Origin: Larix kaempferi
Lineage: Eukaryota; Streptophyta; Pinopsida; Pinales; Pinaceae
Assembly (NCBI GenBank): GCA_027924585.1
Contig: BSBM01000106.1
Coordinates: 38,951,501-39,015,500 of the forward strand
DNA length: 64,000 nt
Direction of reading: 5' to 3'
Position numbers and translations under genes: made by a program. The notes beneath the pieces are model-generated. The model had not been told where the DNA came from. It made no database searches and was given only the letters and a program-made list of their open reading frames with translations. This document shows, one piece after another, positions 22,954-34,500 of the stretch (the stretch's first letter is position 1; each line of letters opens with the position of its first letter).

Positions 22954-23221
22954 AGGGCAGAAGCCTACCTTGGTTCGACATACTATTTGTCACTCACTCT
23001 CTCCTGCATTTTTAAAAGACATATATCTTGGTAGAAGAGTTTCAAAAGTCTACCTGGCAATTCCTAATCGTGACTCCGTTGAGGAGCGAACTCATGTGCA
23101 TCCTTACAATACATTTCATTTTGGTGAATTACTTGTGTGGTTCACTTGGCGACTCCACCTCGCGACTCTAGTGAGAAGCGAACCCATGTATATAATCCAC
23201 TAAGAATCTAAATAATTCATA

Positions 23222-24453
23222 ATGGACTCAAGAATTTTAAAAGATTTTATTGAAAGAAATTCGAGATTTAAGTATGAGGATAATTATCAAAATAATTATG
23301 GGTATGAACCTGCATATCAAGATTCTTATGATACCCATCATTCACCTCATCCATCTAATAATTTTTCCCCAAAAATCCCAAGTGAACCAATTAGAAAATA
23401 TCAAATCTAGCCAAGGCTTTTGGTAAATGATCCTCGCCCGGCTCAAGCAACTAGAACTTTTAGGAAACCCAAGCCGTCTCCTTTTGATTTTTCAGAAATA
23501 TATGGGGCACCTCATCTTATGCCAAATGGATACATCAAGGGGTTGCCTCATTTTGATGGAAGTAATGGAACATCTATTGAAAGTCATTTGGATGCCCTCT
23601 GGGACCATATGGAATTTCTGGGTGCTGATTGTGAGGATGTCTATATGCGAGCCCTTAGTGCTTCCCTAGAAGGGGATGCCCGACTGTGGTTTGATTATTT
23701 AGCCCCAGGATCCATCACTGGGTATGACATGTTCATGGATTTGTTAATACATGAGTGGGGAGAAAACATTAATGAAACTATGAAAGAACAATCAGAAAAT
23801 GAGTGTCTCGATGAAAATCAATTTGATGAAGATGATCAAAACACTAATAATGAATTAACTAATGACTGTCCTTATGAAAGTGATTCCTCTTTTTCTGAGC
23901 TAATTGAGCCTCGTGAGGTCTTGTCCTCATTACCTGAAGAAGTCTCAGATAGGAGGATGATTCAAATGGTTTCCATCAGGAAGCATCCATGGTTGAGTCT
24001 TCCATTAGTGAATCTTTTGAAAATATTTTTGAGATCCCTTTTCATAATCCTTGTGTAATTAATAATTTTTCTGACCATGACATAGAAGAAGAAGAAAGTA
24101 GGGACAACAACCAAGTTTCTTTAGAAACCAATGATCATCCTGTTTTTAGGGATCAATTTTATGAAAATGATCAAATGGTTGTTAATCAGTTTGTCGATGC
24201 GATTCCTGATAAATTATCATCATATGAATATAGTGATAAATCAATTGAAGAGAAATCTCACGATGGGGACGGGTTGGTGAATCAAACTAATCAAGAGTTT
24301 TCCTTAATCAAATCTTCAAACCAATATCTTAATGTTTGTGGGAAACTCAGAAATAATCCTTCACTTAACTCATCCAATGTTTATAATTTTGTCCAATTCA
24401 ATTTTAAATCAGGATTGCTTATTTCAATTTTTGGGGATGGGTGCTCGCAATAA
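23222..24453 (+). pseudogene. gag: G1 gag (Ty3-type capsid protein), broken
   Basis: Gag assembles the virus-like particle that packages element RNA. From the ATG at 23222 the frame runs 62 codons (Asn/Tyr-rich, disordered) to an in-frame TAG at 23408. It then stays open in the same frame to 24058 and carries the retrotransposon gag core: PHFDGSNG, then SHLDALWDHMEFLGAD, then SLEGDARLWFDYLAPGSI and an HEWG end, the expected order for the family. Near 23950 a frameshift moves the better frame to +1, which continues acidic (DHDIEEEESRDN) to 24453. No CCHC zinc knuckle and no protease motif are seen. The stop and the frameshift make it non-functional in this copy. Confidence 0.8.
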
Positions 24454-25016
24454 GTTCTTTCCTTTTTGGCAATATGCAAAGTCAATAAATCTTCAATCCA
24501 CTCTCCCATCCCAGCTTTTCGAATGTTCTTTGAGTTTATGGTCTGGTCAATCTTTTACCTTTGGGATTTTCAATCAAGAATCTATATATTGTCGCATGAA
24601 TGGAGATAAAATGCTTCATTTTCCCTTTCAGTCACCTTTGATAAAATAACATATTTAAATCTTCTTGGTGGCTGGAAGGGGTATATAAAGATCAATTTCA
24701 TCGTTTCTCCATCCTTAAACAACAAGTGGGGCTAATCTCGATCTTAATTTTATTTTACAATTTATCCCTAGTTGGTTTGTGCATCATTCCTGGAGTCAGA
24801 ATTGAGTGTCCTAGTCACGTAGATGAGGAAAGTAATTTGAAACAAGGGAAGTTGAATTTGTTATCTCATCTTTTCCCTCCATACATGTTAAATAATGACT
24901 TGCATGATTTTTATGATCCGATTAATATTCTGATGGAGGATGTTTACATTAATCAAGCTCCCCCTTTGCATGTTTTCATCTTGCACCATTCCAATGCTTT
25001 CTCAAAATTTGAATAA
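24332..25016 (+). pseudogene. G1 downstream coding relic, unrecognised
   Basis: Two open stretches in different frames follow gag. 24332-24649 is hydrophobic/aromatic with FFPFWQYAKSIN and a FGIFNQESIYCRM segment. 24726-25016 has a hydrophobic start, then FYDPINILMEDVYINQAPPL. Codon-like composition and the continuous chain of open frames after gag suggest one former reading frame with frameshifts. I recognise no enzyme domain: no RT YxDD box and no integrase HHCC or DDE. Function unknown; it may be the C-terminal part of an extended gag protein. Confidence 0.4.
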
Positions 25017-25613
25017 ATCAGGAATGTATTGATTTTCATTTTATTAAGATTTAATTTAATCCTGATTTATTCTGTTAAAAAACATCAAAGAAAAATCATT
25101 AATCAATTTGATGAATGGTTGCACTGGATTTATGATTTTACCTAGCATTTGTGCTAACTGGTTAGAGTAGGGTAGGTAGGAACTGAATAAGCCTACTTGG
25201 GCAGTAGTTGTCTGTTTCAGCCATTGAGTCTGGCGCCTTTTGTGTGTCTTTTCCTAAGCTCTTTTTGAAGCTCTTAGTTTAAATTGAGGACCTGTCATTT
25301 TTCTTTTTCCTGCACAATAAATTTCAAACTTTGCAAGTTATGTTAGTAGGTTAATTTCCTTTTATGCATTTTAAATTTCTGTTATAGAATAGATTTTATT
25401 TCAGTTGGATTTTATATTTTTCTCATACATGCTGCTTGAGGTATTTTGATGTTTGTGAACGCAGTTACAGGTGCAAAAAAATAAATAAAAAAAATTGAAA
25501 GCAAAAAGGTAGAGTGCTAGATCGAGGATTCGAGTAGCAGAATTCGAGGACCAGCGATTCTGAGGTTCTCAAGCGCTCTTTTCAGCAGAGCACTTGTCCC
25601 AGCCGGAGCCAGA
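25017..25613 (+). other. G1 3' non-coding region
   Basis: The part from about 25130 to 25613 is homologous, inverted, to 61127-61610 next to the LTR of element G2. Shared sequence includes CTAACTGGTTAGAGTAGGGTA and GAGTGCTAGATCGAGGAT. No convincing polypurine tract stands right before the LTR (GCCGGAGCCAGA). Confidence 0.75.
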
Positions 25614-28600
25614 TGTTATCACATATATAGTAGCTGGGCTACCATAGATGTTTTGTCAGATTCCAGTACATTATTCAGCCAGTTCCCTTGCATTGAGATG
25701 CTGAGATGAGCATCTATTATGGATCACTATCAGATTTTGGACAATAGTTTTATTCCCCATGCCATGACTGAGTCTCAGGATACTCAGAGAGATGACCGAT
25801 GTAGCTATTTAGCCATTTGTACAGAGCAGTGAGTAGTGCCCAGAGTTAGAGCAGTAGTTTCAGAGGACAGATGATGGTTCAGATGATGATCTTTCAGGTA
25901 TATGACTCAGCAGATATATTATGGTGTTGTGGTTACATTGCTTTTATTTCCATTTTCTTAGCATGTCTTAGCATTTAGTATCATGATCTGGCGATCATAT
26001 AGATATGTGGACCTGGTTGTACTTATATATATATCATATGTGTCCCTACTCAGACTTAGAAGTTCTTGGCCTATACTCATTGGTTTTACCTACCCTAGGG
26101 AGAATAGAGGTGATCATTCCTGCCATACTTTGGCTTGCTAGTGTCGGTTTCATTATTCACTGTCTTCATCCATCCATGACTTACCTAGTTGATTCATTAC
26201 CTTGACTTACTACTTGACTAGTGGCATGGAGGACTTTCCCCCACTGTAGCCTCTATATTGGATAAGCTTCCCTGTTTATTGTGTCTCAGCTCTGAGTTGG
26301 TGACAAAACTTACCTATGGTGAGTTGGATTTCCTTGAGAATTCCTCCTAGTCACTAAAGATGTTGTTGGCTAAATCAGAAACTTTTAGTGCTGCCATTAA
26401 TGCAAAATATGGAAATGAAATGTTATATCTTGTATGAAAAGCCCATTCATGAAATGTGTTTCTAAACACACATGAATGAAAGGCAAGCCAAATGAAAATG
26501 GCTATGAAATATCAAATGTTATATCTTTTATGAAATGTAAATACCTAGGTAAACAAGCTGTCTGTGACACACCTAGAAGTGCTCAGGTAAACAAGTGCCT
26601 TAAAAACACATCTGCAACGAGAAGCCTAAATAAATGTAAATCTATGCAATGTGTTTATAAACACACATAGATCAAAGGCTATGGAAACTCTAGGCCCAAA
26701 AAGCAATGGAACTTAAATGCTATATCAGAAAAGATTGCTGGCCTCATTTGTATTATGGATTGTGCGCATCTGTGTAAGGTGAATAAACACTCTTTGAACA
26801 ACTTATCCATTTGTGAGACATCGCCATTCCCTGTGTTGTTGCTTGTCCACTATATGCTATGGTGTGTATTCTCTTTTCCATTTCCAAAGTGTCATAGTGT
26901 TAAGTCAATAAGTCATCCTTTGACCTAGCCAATCGTTTCTTAGCCTTCACCCGTCATTAGCAAATTGATCACAACTATGAAGTGAGTATGACCATGAAAG
27001 TCTAGTCTGAGTAATAAATAATAATTATGACTTGTTATAGTTGGATTTAGATTGTTAGTAATGATTGCTTCTTGTTATAATTGCTAACTGAATGGATTGT
27101 AAAGCATGTTTTAACCTTGGACACCTTGCAGCAGCTTGATGACAGTTTGAGTTATATTTTGGTCATGTTGACTTGGTCAAACCTCAGTTTGACCAAAAGT
27201 CAACCACAGGACATGAGGTGACAGACCTCAGATATTACAGATAGATGACATATGGTTTGGTACAGGTTACCTTGGTGGGCTTATGCAGTGGTTTTAGCCT
27301 TATGATGATGATTTATGCTTTTTAGCACTTTTACAAATTATTATTATTTGGTCTGCCGGATATGATGAGTATTTATTTTGGACCATGCAGAGGCTTATGT
27401 GGTGTATGAGTACACATCTTAGATGGATTTGGACCTTCTCAGTCCAATGAAACAGTCTGTTTTCAGTTCCGGGCAATTACAGTGATGATTGAGCCTCAGT
27501 TGGCTATCCTAGTGCAGTTTTGGTCTGTCGGAGGCCCTGTCAGAGCAGTGATGAGATTTACTTGGTTCACCTAGGGCATTGTGCATGGAGGGGGTGGTCC
27601 AGCCACATGTTATTACCATATTACCCCCCTCCCAGACTCATTGGTGAGCTCACCTTGACAGCGCATGCACTCCAGGAGGCAGTTTGGGCAGTTTCATGTT
27701 TCCCGAGGCAGTCTAGAAATGGTAAAAATGGCTACAGAGGAATTCGATTTGGGCTACTAAGGCAATGTTATGGCATGGGATGATCAGTGATGATGAGTGG
27801 CATGTCTTCCACACCTTCTCCAGCAATTTCAGCTTCATCGAGACCCACATCCATCACTTATGGCACTTTCTGATGATTTTTGGAGCCTCCCAAGGCTCAT
27901 GATTTGTCCATAGAGGCACGATTTGGTACTTTGATGATTATTTTATTGATATTGTGCTATGGGGATTGACCAAGGGTGTCTAAAATTACCCCTTGGACCC
28001 ACCATAAGCTAGATCTATTATTTTGTCATCATGATTTGGTGGGATCCCCTCTCCTAGGGCGATTTTGTCCACTTATTGTATTATTTTATTAGTGATCCAT
28101 GTATTTTATTGTTGAGCTCATCTCAACCATTGATTAGATCTTTTGATCTTTTAATCTTAGCCACTCATTTAAAAAGTGGTTAGATTTTGGACTCACTCCT
28201 TCCTATTTAAAGGAGAGAGCTTCTCATTGTAAAGGGGTCTTTGGCTCTTGCAATCTTGATATAGAAAAACTTTCTTGTGGAAATTCTTGTGGTCTCCTTT
28301 GCATCTGGTGTTCTTATATGGTGATTGGAAAGTCTATTGCATCCTAGCATTTGGGTATTTGTGGTAAGATCTATCTTTTGGGAAACTTTGTCTTGTTTAC
28401 AGGAGGGCGACTTCACTTGGGCATTTTTGCAAGGCTTCTTCAACTCGCTCCACTTGGCATTCACTTGTATCAGGTGGTTATCATCAGTATCATTGTGATC
28501 TATGCTATCTTTCTGTTATTTCTTTTGTGGCATTAGTGTTATCTCTTGTTTGCAGTAAATCTGATATTGTTGATGTTTATTGTGTAGGAGAGAGGGCGCA

Positions 28601-29851
28601 TTGCCTTCCTTGGGCAATTCGATTTCATAGAAACTACCTCAAATCACTCCAAATTGATCGGGTTTGCATAGATCATCATCATCAAGGCATCTACAAGGTT
28701 ATCCAGGTAAGATCCACAGGTTTGTTCTTCTTGTCTTGGCTCTAATCTATTGACATAGCTACTTCATTGATAAAACCCTTAATTTACAAACCCTCATTTT
28801 ACATTTTCTCAGATCTAGCAAGATCTACTTGGATTTTGGGTATAATTTTTGAAACCCACCTCTATAGCATCCACGACAATTTGGATCTATAGTATGGTGT
28901 GGATTGGCCCTCATTTGACCGACTTCCCAAGGCAAAGAGGCTTCTCCAAGGGAGGTCGCACTTCCTAGGAGGAGTGATTTTGCTTGATTAGGTGAGATCC
29001 CACTTGATCTGTAATCTACACACTCAATAACCTACCCGTAGTGTGTCACTTCAGTGATTTTGACCTTGTGGGCCCCATTCCTCATTTTGAGGGTTGTGCC
29101 CCACTTGGGTCACTTTGTTGCATACTTCAATCTTAGATCTACTAAGATCCAGCCATTGGATGACCCTAATATTTTATACCCACCCACCTCAATACCTCAA
29201 CATTCCAGATCTGTAATTTGGTGGACATCCAACTCCATTTGGCCCACTTCCCAAGGCATCGATCTTTCTCCAAGCCCATTCGACTTTCCTGAACTGTTGG
29301 GTGAGCTTGTGGTTTGATCCTCGTTTTGGTTGCTTGAACCCCTTGACATTGTCATATCACTCAATCAAGCTCATCTCTGGTACTGGTTAGCCCCAATTTA
29401 GTCTTTAACTACCTTGCATTGGACACGGTTCCCAAGGCAGTGGATTTTCTCACAATTGACTGGTACCCTGATCCTGGATCTTATTCTAAACCTCATAAGT
29501 CACTTGCATAAACATGTTGGAGCAAATCTACATTGTCTAAACTCCTTGATCCAACCTATTACTTACCTAGTGACTTCTTCCATAGATCTAGGGTTCACCA
29601 TACACCTTACATACTTCATCTATCCTTGATTTGATCTAGTGTTTTGGTTTGATCTCTCCTGTCGGGAGTAGATCGGGTCTCCCTCCTTGTTGTCTTGGGC
29701 TAGATAACATAAAGTGAAGATTGCCTCGATTGGCGTGACAACCTTCCATTGGGAGTCAAAGCCATCTTGGTTGCATCTCTTTGGTTGCCCTTCCCTTCTG
29801 CCATCCATCTTGGATCCATCTCTAGGGGCACCTACAAGTTTGGTGATAACA
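25614..29851 (+). repeat. G1 3' LTR, complete, 4238 bp
   Basis: Starts TGTTATCACATATATAG with the GTAGCTGGGCTAC near-palindrome and ends TTTGGTGATAACA, giving a 9-bp terminal inverted repeat TGTTATCAC/GTGATAACA. It contains a core promoter at 28203-28212. Following bases AGTCC belong to copia C3. No gene is carried in it, though a short leader frame (28351-28536) with a hydrophobic end recurs in several copies. Confidence 0.92.
28203..28212 (+). promoter_or_regulatory. Core promoter of G1 3' LTR
   Basis: CTATTTAAAG, same context as in the 5' LTR. It lies 2.59 kb after the LTR start and 1.64 kb before its end, so transcription from here would read outward into C3. Confidence 0.5.
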
Positions 29852-30492
29852 AGTCCTCTTTCCTCTTTTCTTGTTGTGTGTAGCAAGAGCTTGATTTTCT
29901 TCATGAGAGGCATGATCATTGCTTCTAACCATAAGTTTGGTTTCTTCTTGTGTATAGTCTACCTACAATCTTTCAAAATTAGGTAGCTTAGATCTTCCCG
30001 TCACGCTTTGAATGAATGGTTCCCAAGATTGAGGGAGGCCATTCAAAGTCATCATGACTAGTTCCCTATTTGCAATAATCTCACCAATAGTGCCCAATTG
30101 ATCCTTAATCTCAGTGATCTTCATGAAATATGATGCGATAGTATCGGATCTAGACATCTTGATGTTTGAGTGTTGTTGCCTTACGGCAAGGGACCTATTA
30201 ATATTTGTGTTCTCAAATAACTTCTTCAAGGTGTCAAACATTGCCTTTGCCGTCTTCTTCTGAGAAATTTGAGGAACCAAATGGTCCTTGACTGAATCTA
30301 TCAAGATCCTCCTTGTCTTGGCATCATTCTTCTTCCACTGAGTCTTCTCTGCTTCTTCTTCAGGTTCCGACACACTCCATTCACAACAAAATTTAGTAGA
30401 TCATTTTTTTCTAGAGCAATAAGCACTCTAAACTTCCATGAATGGAAATTTGCAGCTCCACCAAGCCTATTTTCAACCTTGATGCTTGACAT
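29852..30492 (-). pseudogene. gag: Copia C3 gag (UBN2-type), broken
   Basis: Minus-strand Ty1/copia gag, the capsid precursor. From the ATG at 30492 the N-terminus has the family's GAANFHSWKFRVLIALEKN segment. A frameshift near 30370 separates it from the next part, which carries DAKTRRILIDSV, then LFENTNINRSLAVRQQH, then MSRSDTIASYFMKITEIKDQL and GLPQSWEPFIQ, all in the order of UBN2-type copia gag. A TAG at about 29984 replaces the expected Trp after LPNFERL. The frame then continues (TQEETKLM) until element G1 interrupts it at 29851. The zinc-knuckle region and everything downstream are displaced by G1. Assignment is secure; the gene is dead. Confidence 0.88.
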
Positions 30493-30852
30493 TTTGACTG
30501 AGAAGCAGAATTGCAGCCTGGATCAGAAACCCTAGCAGAAGCTAGGTCAAAAATGAACTTTGGAATCTTGGAGAAACATTTCCACAGATGAATTCCCCCT
30601 CCTAGGGTTAGTTGAACTACCCTCCTTTTCTTCTTGATCTATGGTCAGAATGCTGAGAACGAACAAACCCTAATTCTTGACTTGCTGTAGTAATTATGTC
30701 AAAATTTGAAAATCTTCAGAATGGAATTCTGCTTGCACAGGAAAGTTCGCCTTCCTAGGGCGAGCTCAATCATGCTAGCGGCGAACTAATTTAGTGGATG
30801 AAAACTGAAGAAATGGAAAACCATAGTTTCGACAATAGTCTCCTTCAGTATT
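30493..30852 (-). other. C3 5' untranslated leader
   Basis: Between the primer site and the gag start. Non-coding, with GTTCGCC and GGCGAGC blocks near 30747-30785 that form a partial inverted repeat. Confidence 0.6.
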
Positions 30853-30864
30853 GCTCTGAAACCA
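30853..30864 (-). other. Primer-binding site, initiator tRNA-Met (C3)
   Basis: The minus strand reads TGGTTTCAGAGC, one mismatch from the standard TGGTATCAGAGC. It directly abuts the LTR edge at 30865. Confidence 0.88.
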
Positions 30865-31260
30865 TGTTAGAGTTTTATTATAGCAATATAATTTTATCTC
30901 TTTGAACTTATAAACAATATAGGATCACTGAAAGAACAACTATGCACTTAAACAATATACACAATAGTTTATCCTGGAAAAACCCAAACTCGGGAAAAAC
31001 CCAACAACCCTTTCTTACTGAGAGATTCAGTACAATAAAGATAAAAGTGCAAGAAGAATAGATGCCTAAAGAAAACAGCTACAAATGTCTTCTGCTACCC
31101 AAAAGGGAAAACTTCCTTGCTTGAGTGAACTTGCTTGAGATGAGTATCAAATGAGGAGAGCAACTCTTCTATTTATACGTTACTTTTGGGTAATTTCCTA
31201 ATTGGGCTGACTTAACTGCTTTACTGGGTCGACTTGTCACTTTGGAATATAAAAAATACA
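30865..31260 (-). repeat. C3 5' LTR, about 396 bp
   Basis: Plus-strand edges TGTTAGAG at 30865 and AATACA at 31260. It has a minus-strand TATA box (plus CTATTTATAC at about 31169-31178) and the A/C-rich GGAAAAACCCAAACTCGGG tract near 30980. The upstream (U3) part is only about 80 bp, short for this class, so the outer boundary is less certain than the inner one. Confidence 0.6.
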
Positions 31261-31503
31261 TTTATTGTTTATTTTATTTTGTATGTCGTCTAGGCTAGTG
31301 AGGATGCCTCACGTAGCTACATCAACAACAATGAGACCTCCAAAGCCTTATTCCATTAACAAATTTCAACAAAGATTACAACATACACATGTAGCGGTTC
31401 CACCTTCCATCCCAAATGAGGGAGAAGGTCCCCGCTTAAATAGAAAAATGAGAGCATGAGGGGCGCATTTTCCAAGGGAGAGCTCATGACAAGTGGAGGG
31501 AAT
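31261..31503 (-). repeat. LTR-like repeat of family H (copy H2), first part
   Basis: Matches 18490-18740 of H1 around CCTCCAAAGCC and the TATA-like block (plus CTTAAATAGA near 31434). It is interrupted by the giant solo LTR at 31504; the copy resumes at 36048. C3 borders it on the low side and probably inserted into it. Confidence 0.5.
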
Positions 31504-34500
31504 TTTTATCACACAACTTGTAGTTGTCCCTAAAGGTATTCCATTCGGGATGGTAGAGGAGATGGACAACTAAAGAGGTGACCCAAGAGATGCCACAGTT
31601 CCCAATGCAAGTTGGGAGTCACGACAACCAAGGCACTCTTCACTTTAGATCAAGATAAATCAAGATCAAGGAAGAGACCCTATGATCACTCAAAGGTGAT
31701 TGGACCAAAACAAAGGTTCCTAGGGATGTGTAAATGACAAGTTACGGAAACCATTGCAAGGTTAGGTGGACCCAAGAGTTTAGATAGTGGTTGAAAAGGC
31801 TTAAGGAGTGACAAATGTTTCAACCAATGAATGGTATGGGCCACCTATGAAGACCAAAAGGATAGATCTAGTACCATGAAATACACAAGTGGGACCCACT
31901 TCCTTGGGATATGGAAATAGCTCAAGTGGGACTCACAGGGTGAAGTTAGGGGTGCAAATGGTACCAAGGGGCATGTAATGAGTAGATCTATGGATCTAAG
32001 ATAAAATTGGAGATACCCACATATGGGATCTAGGAAACGACACTACTCCCAAGTAGTGCGAATTGCCCTAGGTGGACTAGTGCCTTGACTGGTTGGGAAA
32101 ATGGAGTCAAAAGGATGTCAAATTATAGATCGGGACACCTAGGATGCAAATCAAGTGGGTTACCCAAGATGTGATGTTTGGATCTTACTAGATCTAATAT
32201 TTCACTATGTGACCCAAGTGGACAAATCTCCATAATGAGGAATGATACCCTCGAGGCAGAACTTCACAAAGTGAGACACTAGATGTAGGTTTCAAGGTAT
32301 GTTTGTTTCAAATTCAATGGGATCTCAATCACCCATGTTCTAGAAGTGGACAAACTCAAACACCCAAGGAGTGCGACTTTGCCCAAGGAGGGCTAAAAGC
32401 ATGGTAAAGTGTGTCAAATCAAGTCCAATGACCACCAAACTTTAGATCCAAAGAGTTTAGGCAAGTATCAATGTGGATCTAGAAAATCAAAGTGATCCAA
32501 TGGCTAGATCTCCATAGATCTAAGATAGAAAATGCATCACCAAATTGACCCAAGTGGGGCACAACCCTCAAAATGAGGAATGGGGCCCACAAGGCAAAAA
32601 TCAACAAGGTGAAGCACTAGGGGTAGGTTATCAAGTGAGGAGAGTATAAATCAAGTGGGATCTCACCTACCCATCTCTTGGAAGTAGCCCCAATAGCTTC
32701 CCTCAAGAAGTGCGACCTCCCTCAAGAAGACTAAATATAATGTGCCATGGAAAGTGTGACAAATGAAGGCCAATCCTCACCAAACTATAGTCCGAATTGC
32801 CGTGGATGCTATAGAGGTGGGTTTTCAATATCTTACCCAAAGCCAAGCTAGATCCAAGTAGATCTAAGAAAAAGTGAAAAATGAGGGTTTTAATCAATTA
32901 GGGTTTTATGATCTAGAATTTATGGATAAGCTAAGGAAGAAGAAGACCATACCTTTGGAGCATACTTGGATGAAGAGATGAATGCTAGTTGAGATGAGGA
33001 TTACTTTTGCCACAGATCAAATGGAGAATTTTTGAAGCCCTCTTGCCAAATCGATTTTTTCCAAGCTAAATGTGTGTCCCTCTAACCTGTCAAAACCAAG
33101 GAGCAAAGCACCAATCAGTTTAACATGTTAAAGGTGGATACAAGCAAGAAAGAGATAAGCAAGGAATAGTTGGTACAAAGACAAAACCACTCCCTGATTA
33201 ACCAAAACGTCCTCCTCCAAGCTTGAAGGGCAAGCCTCCCCACCAATTCGCACTTGTCAAAGAAGTCTTCTCCACCTGTAAAAAAGATATGGCAAAATAT
33301 GCAAGATAGCTACAAGAGATCCTCCAGTGCAATGGACAAAAGCATTTACAATCAAAGCAACCAACATCTACTCCAAGATCCAAGCATGTACTCCAAAAGA
33401 TAGAAATTTTATTCCAAGAGCCAAGAGCCAAATTCTCTAGATGATTTTACAATGAGGGGGTCTCCTCCTTATATAGGATAATAAAGACCAAAACCCTAGA
33501 TCTCAAAACCACTTTATGAAATGAGTGGTTGAGATTAAAAGATCTCAATACATGATCAATGGCTAAGAATGAATCATAACAATATAACACATGGATCACT
33601 CAAATAATGATGACGTCATAGCTAAAAGATACTCATGGAGGGTGACGTCATCCACTAGAGGGGGTAAAGGTACAAGAGCCCACCTCATATGACTAGGACA
33701 TGACACATGGAGCTTATGGTGGGGCTAGGAGGCATCAATCCTTACTAGCTTATCCCCATGGCACAATAAAATAATATAATATGTCCAAAATAAATACAAA
33801 TGAGCAAATCTGTCCTCAAAATCTGTGACATACAAGCAGTAAAAGGCCTCCTGTGGCCTCTGTGGACCCACCCAAGTGATGAAAACTGGCTGGAAGATAG
33901 GGGGTTCACCCCAGAAGACCTCTGTGAAAACCAAGTGCCAAAACCTTGCCTCAATTGCCCAAATCGAATTCCTCAGTGACCCCTTTATCCCATTTCGGAC
34001 TGCCTCGATAACTGTGAAAGTGCTGAAACTGCCTCCTAGGGCACCTGCGTTGTCAAACTGAGCCTACCAGGCTCTCCAGAAGGGGGGGGTAAATGGTAAT
34101 AACAAGTGGCTAGACCACCTCCTCCTCATACAGCGCCCTAGGTGAATTGGCCTCTCATGGCCCTTGCTGCTCAGGCTGGGAAATTAGCCCCAAATCTTGT
34201 CAACAAGTGTAAAACTGCATCTATCACTATCAGAAGTGCATGTAACTGAAAGATAAGTGTCTCATTGGATCCAGAAGACCCAAATCTACTAAGAGTGTGT
34301 ACTCATACACCATGGGTTGCCCTGATGGGCTAACTATAGGGTCCACCATATATGGACAGTGCATAATCTGAAGATATGAAGTAATAATAAAACCTGCTGA
34401 ATTGCATAAATCATCATCTGAATCATTTGTCCATCATATAGTATCATCAATAGGAGTATGTGGGCCCATACATCATCATCAATAAGCCTTCATGGCCCAC

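Larger units (their letters stand above)
20434..29851 (+). mobile_element. Gag-only LTR retrotransposon G1 with giant LTRs
   Basis: Plus-strand element: truncated 5' LTR (20434-22933), tRNA-Asp primer site (22937-22953), decayed gag-type coding region (23222-25016), short 3' non-coding region (25017-25613) and a complete 3' LTR (25614-29851, 4238 bp). The internal region is only 2.68 kb, shorter than one LTR, and shows no protease, RT, RNase H or integrase. That makes it non-autonomous, like the plant gag-only elements called TR-GAG. The two LTRs look about 95% identical by eye over the first few hundred aligned bases. It is inserted in the gag of copia C3: the reading frame breaks exactly at 29851. 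Confidence 0.85.
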
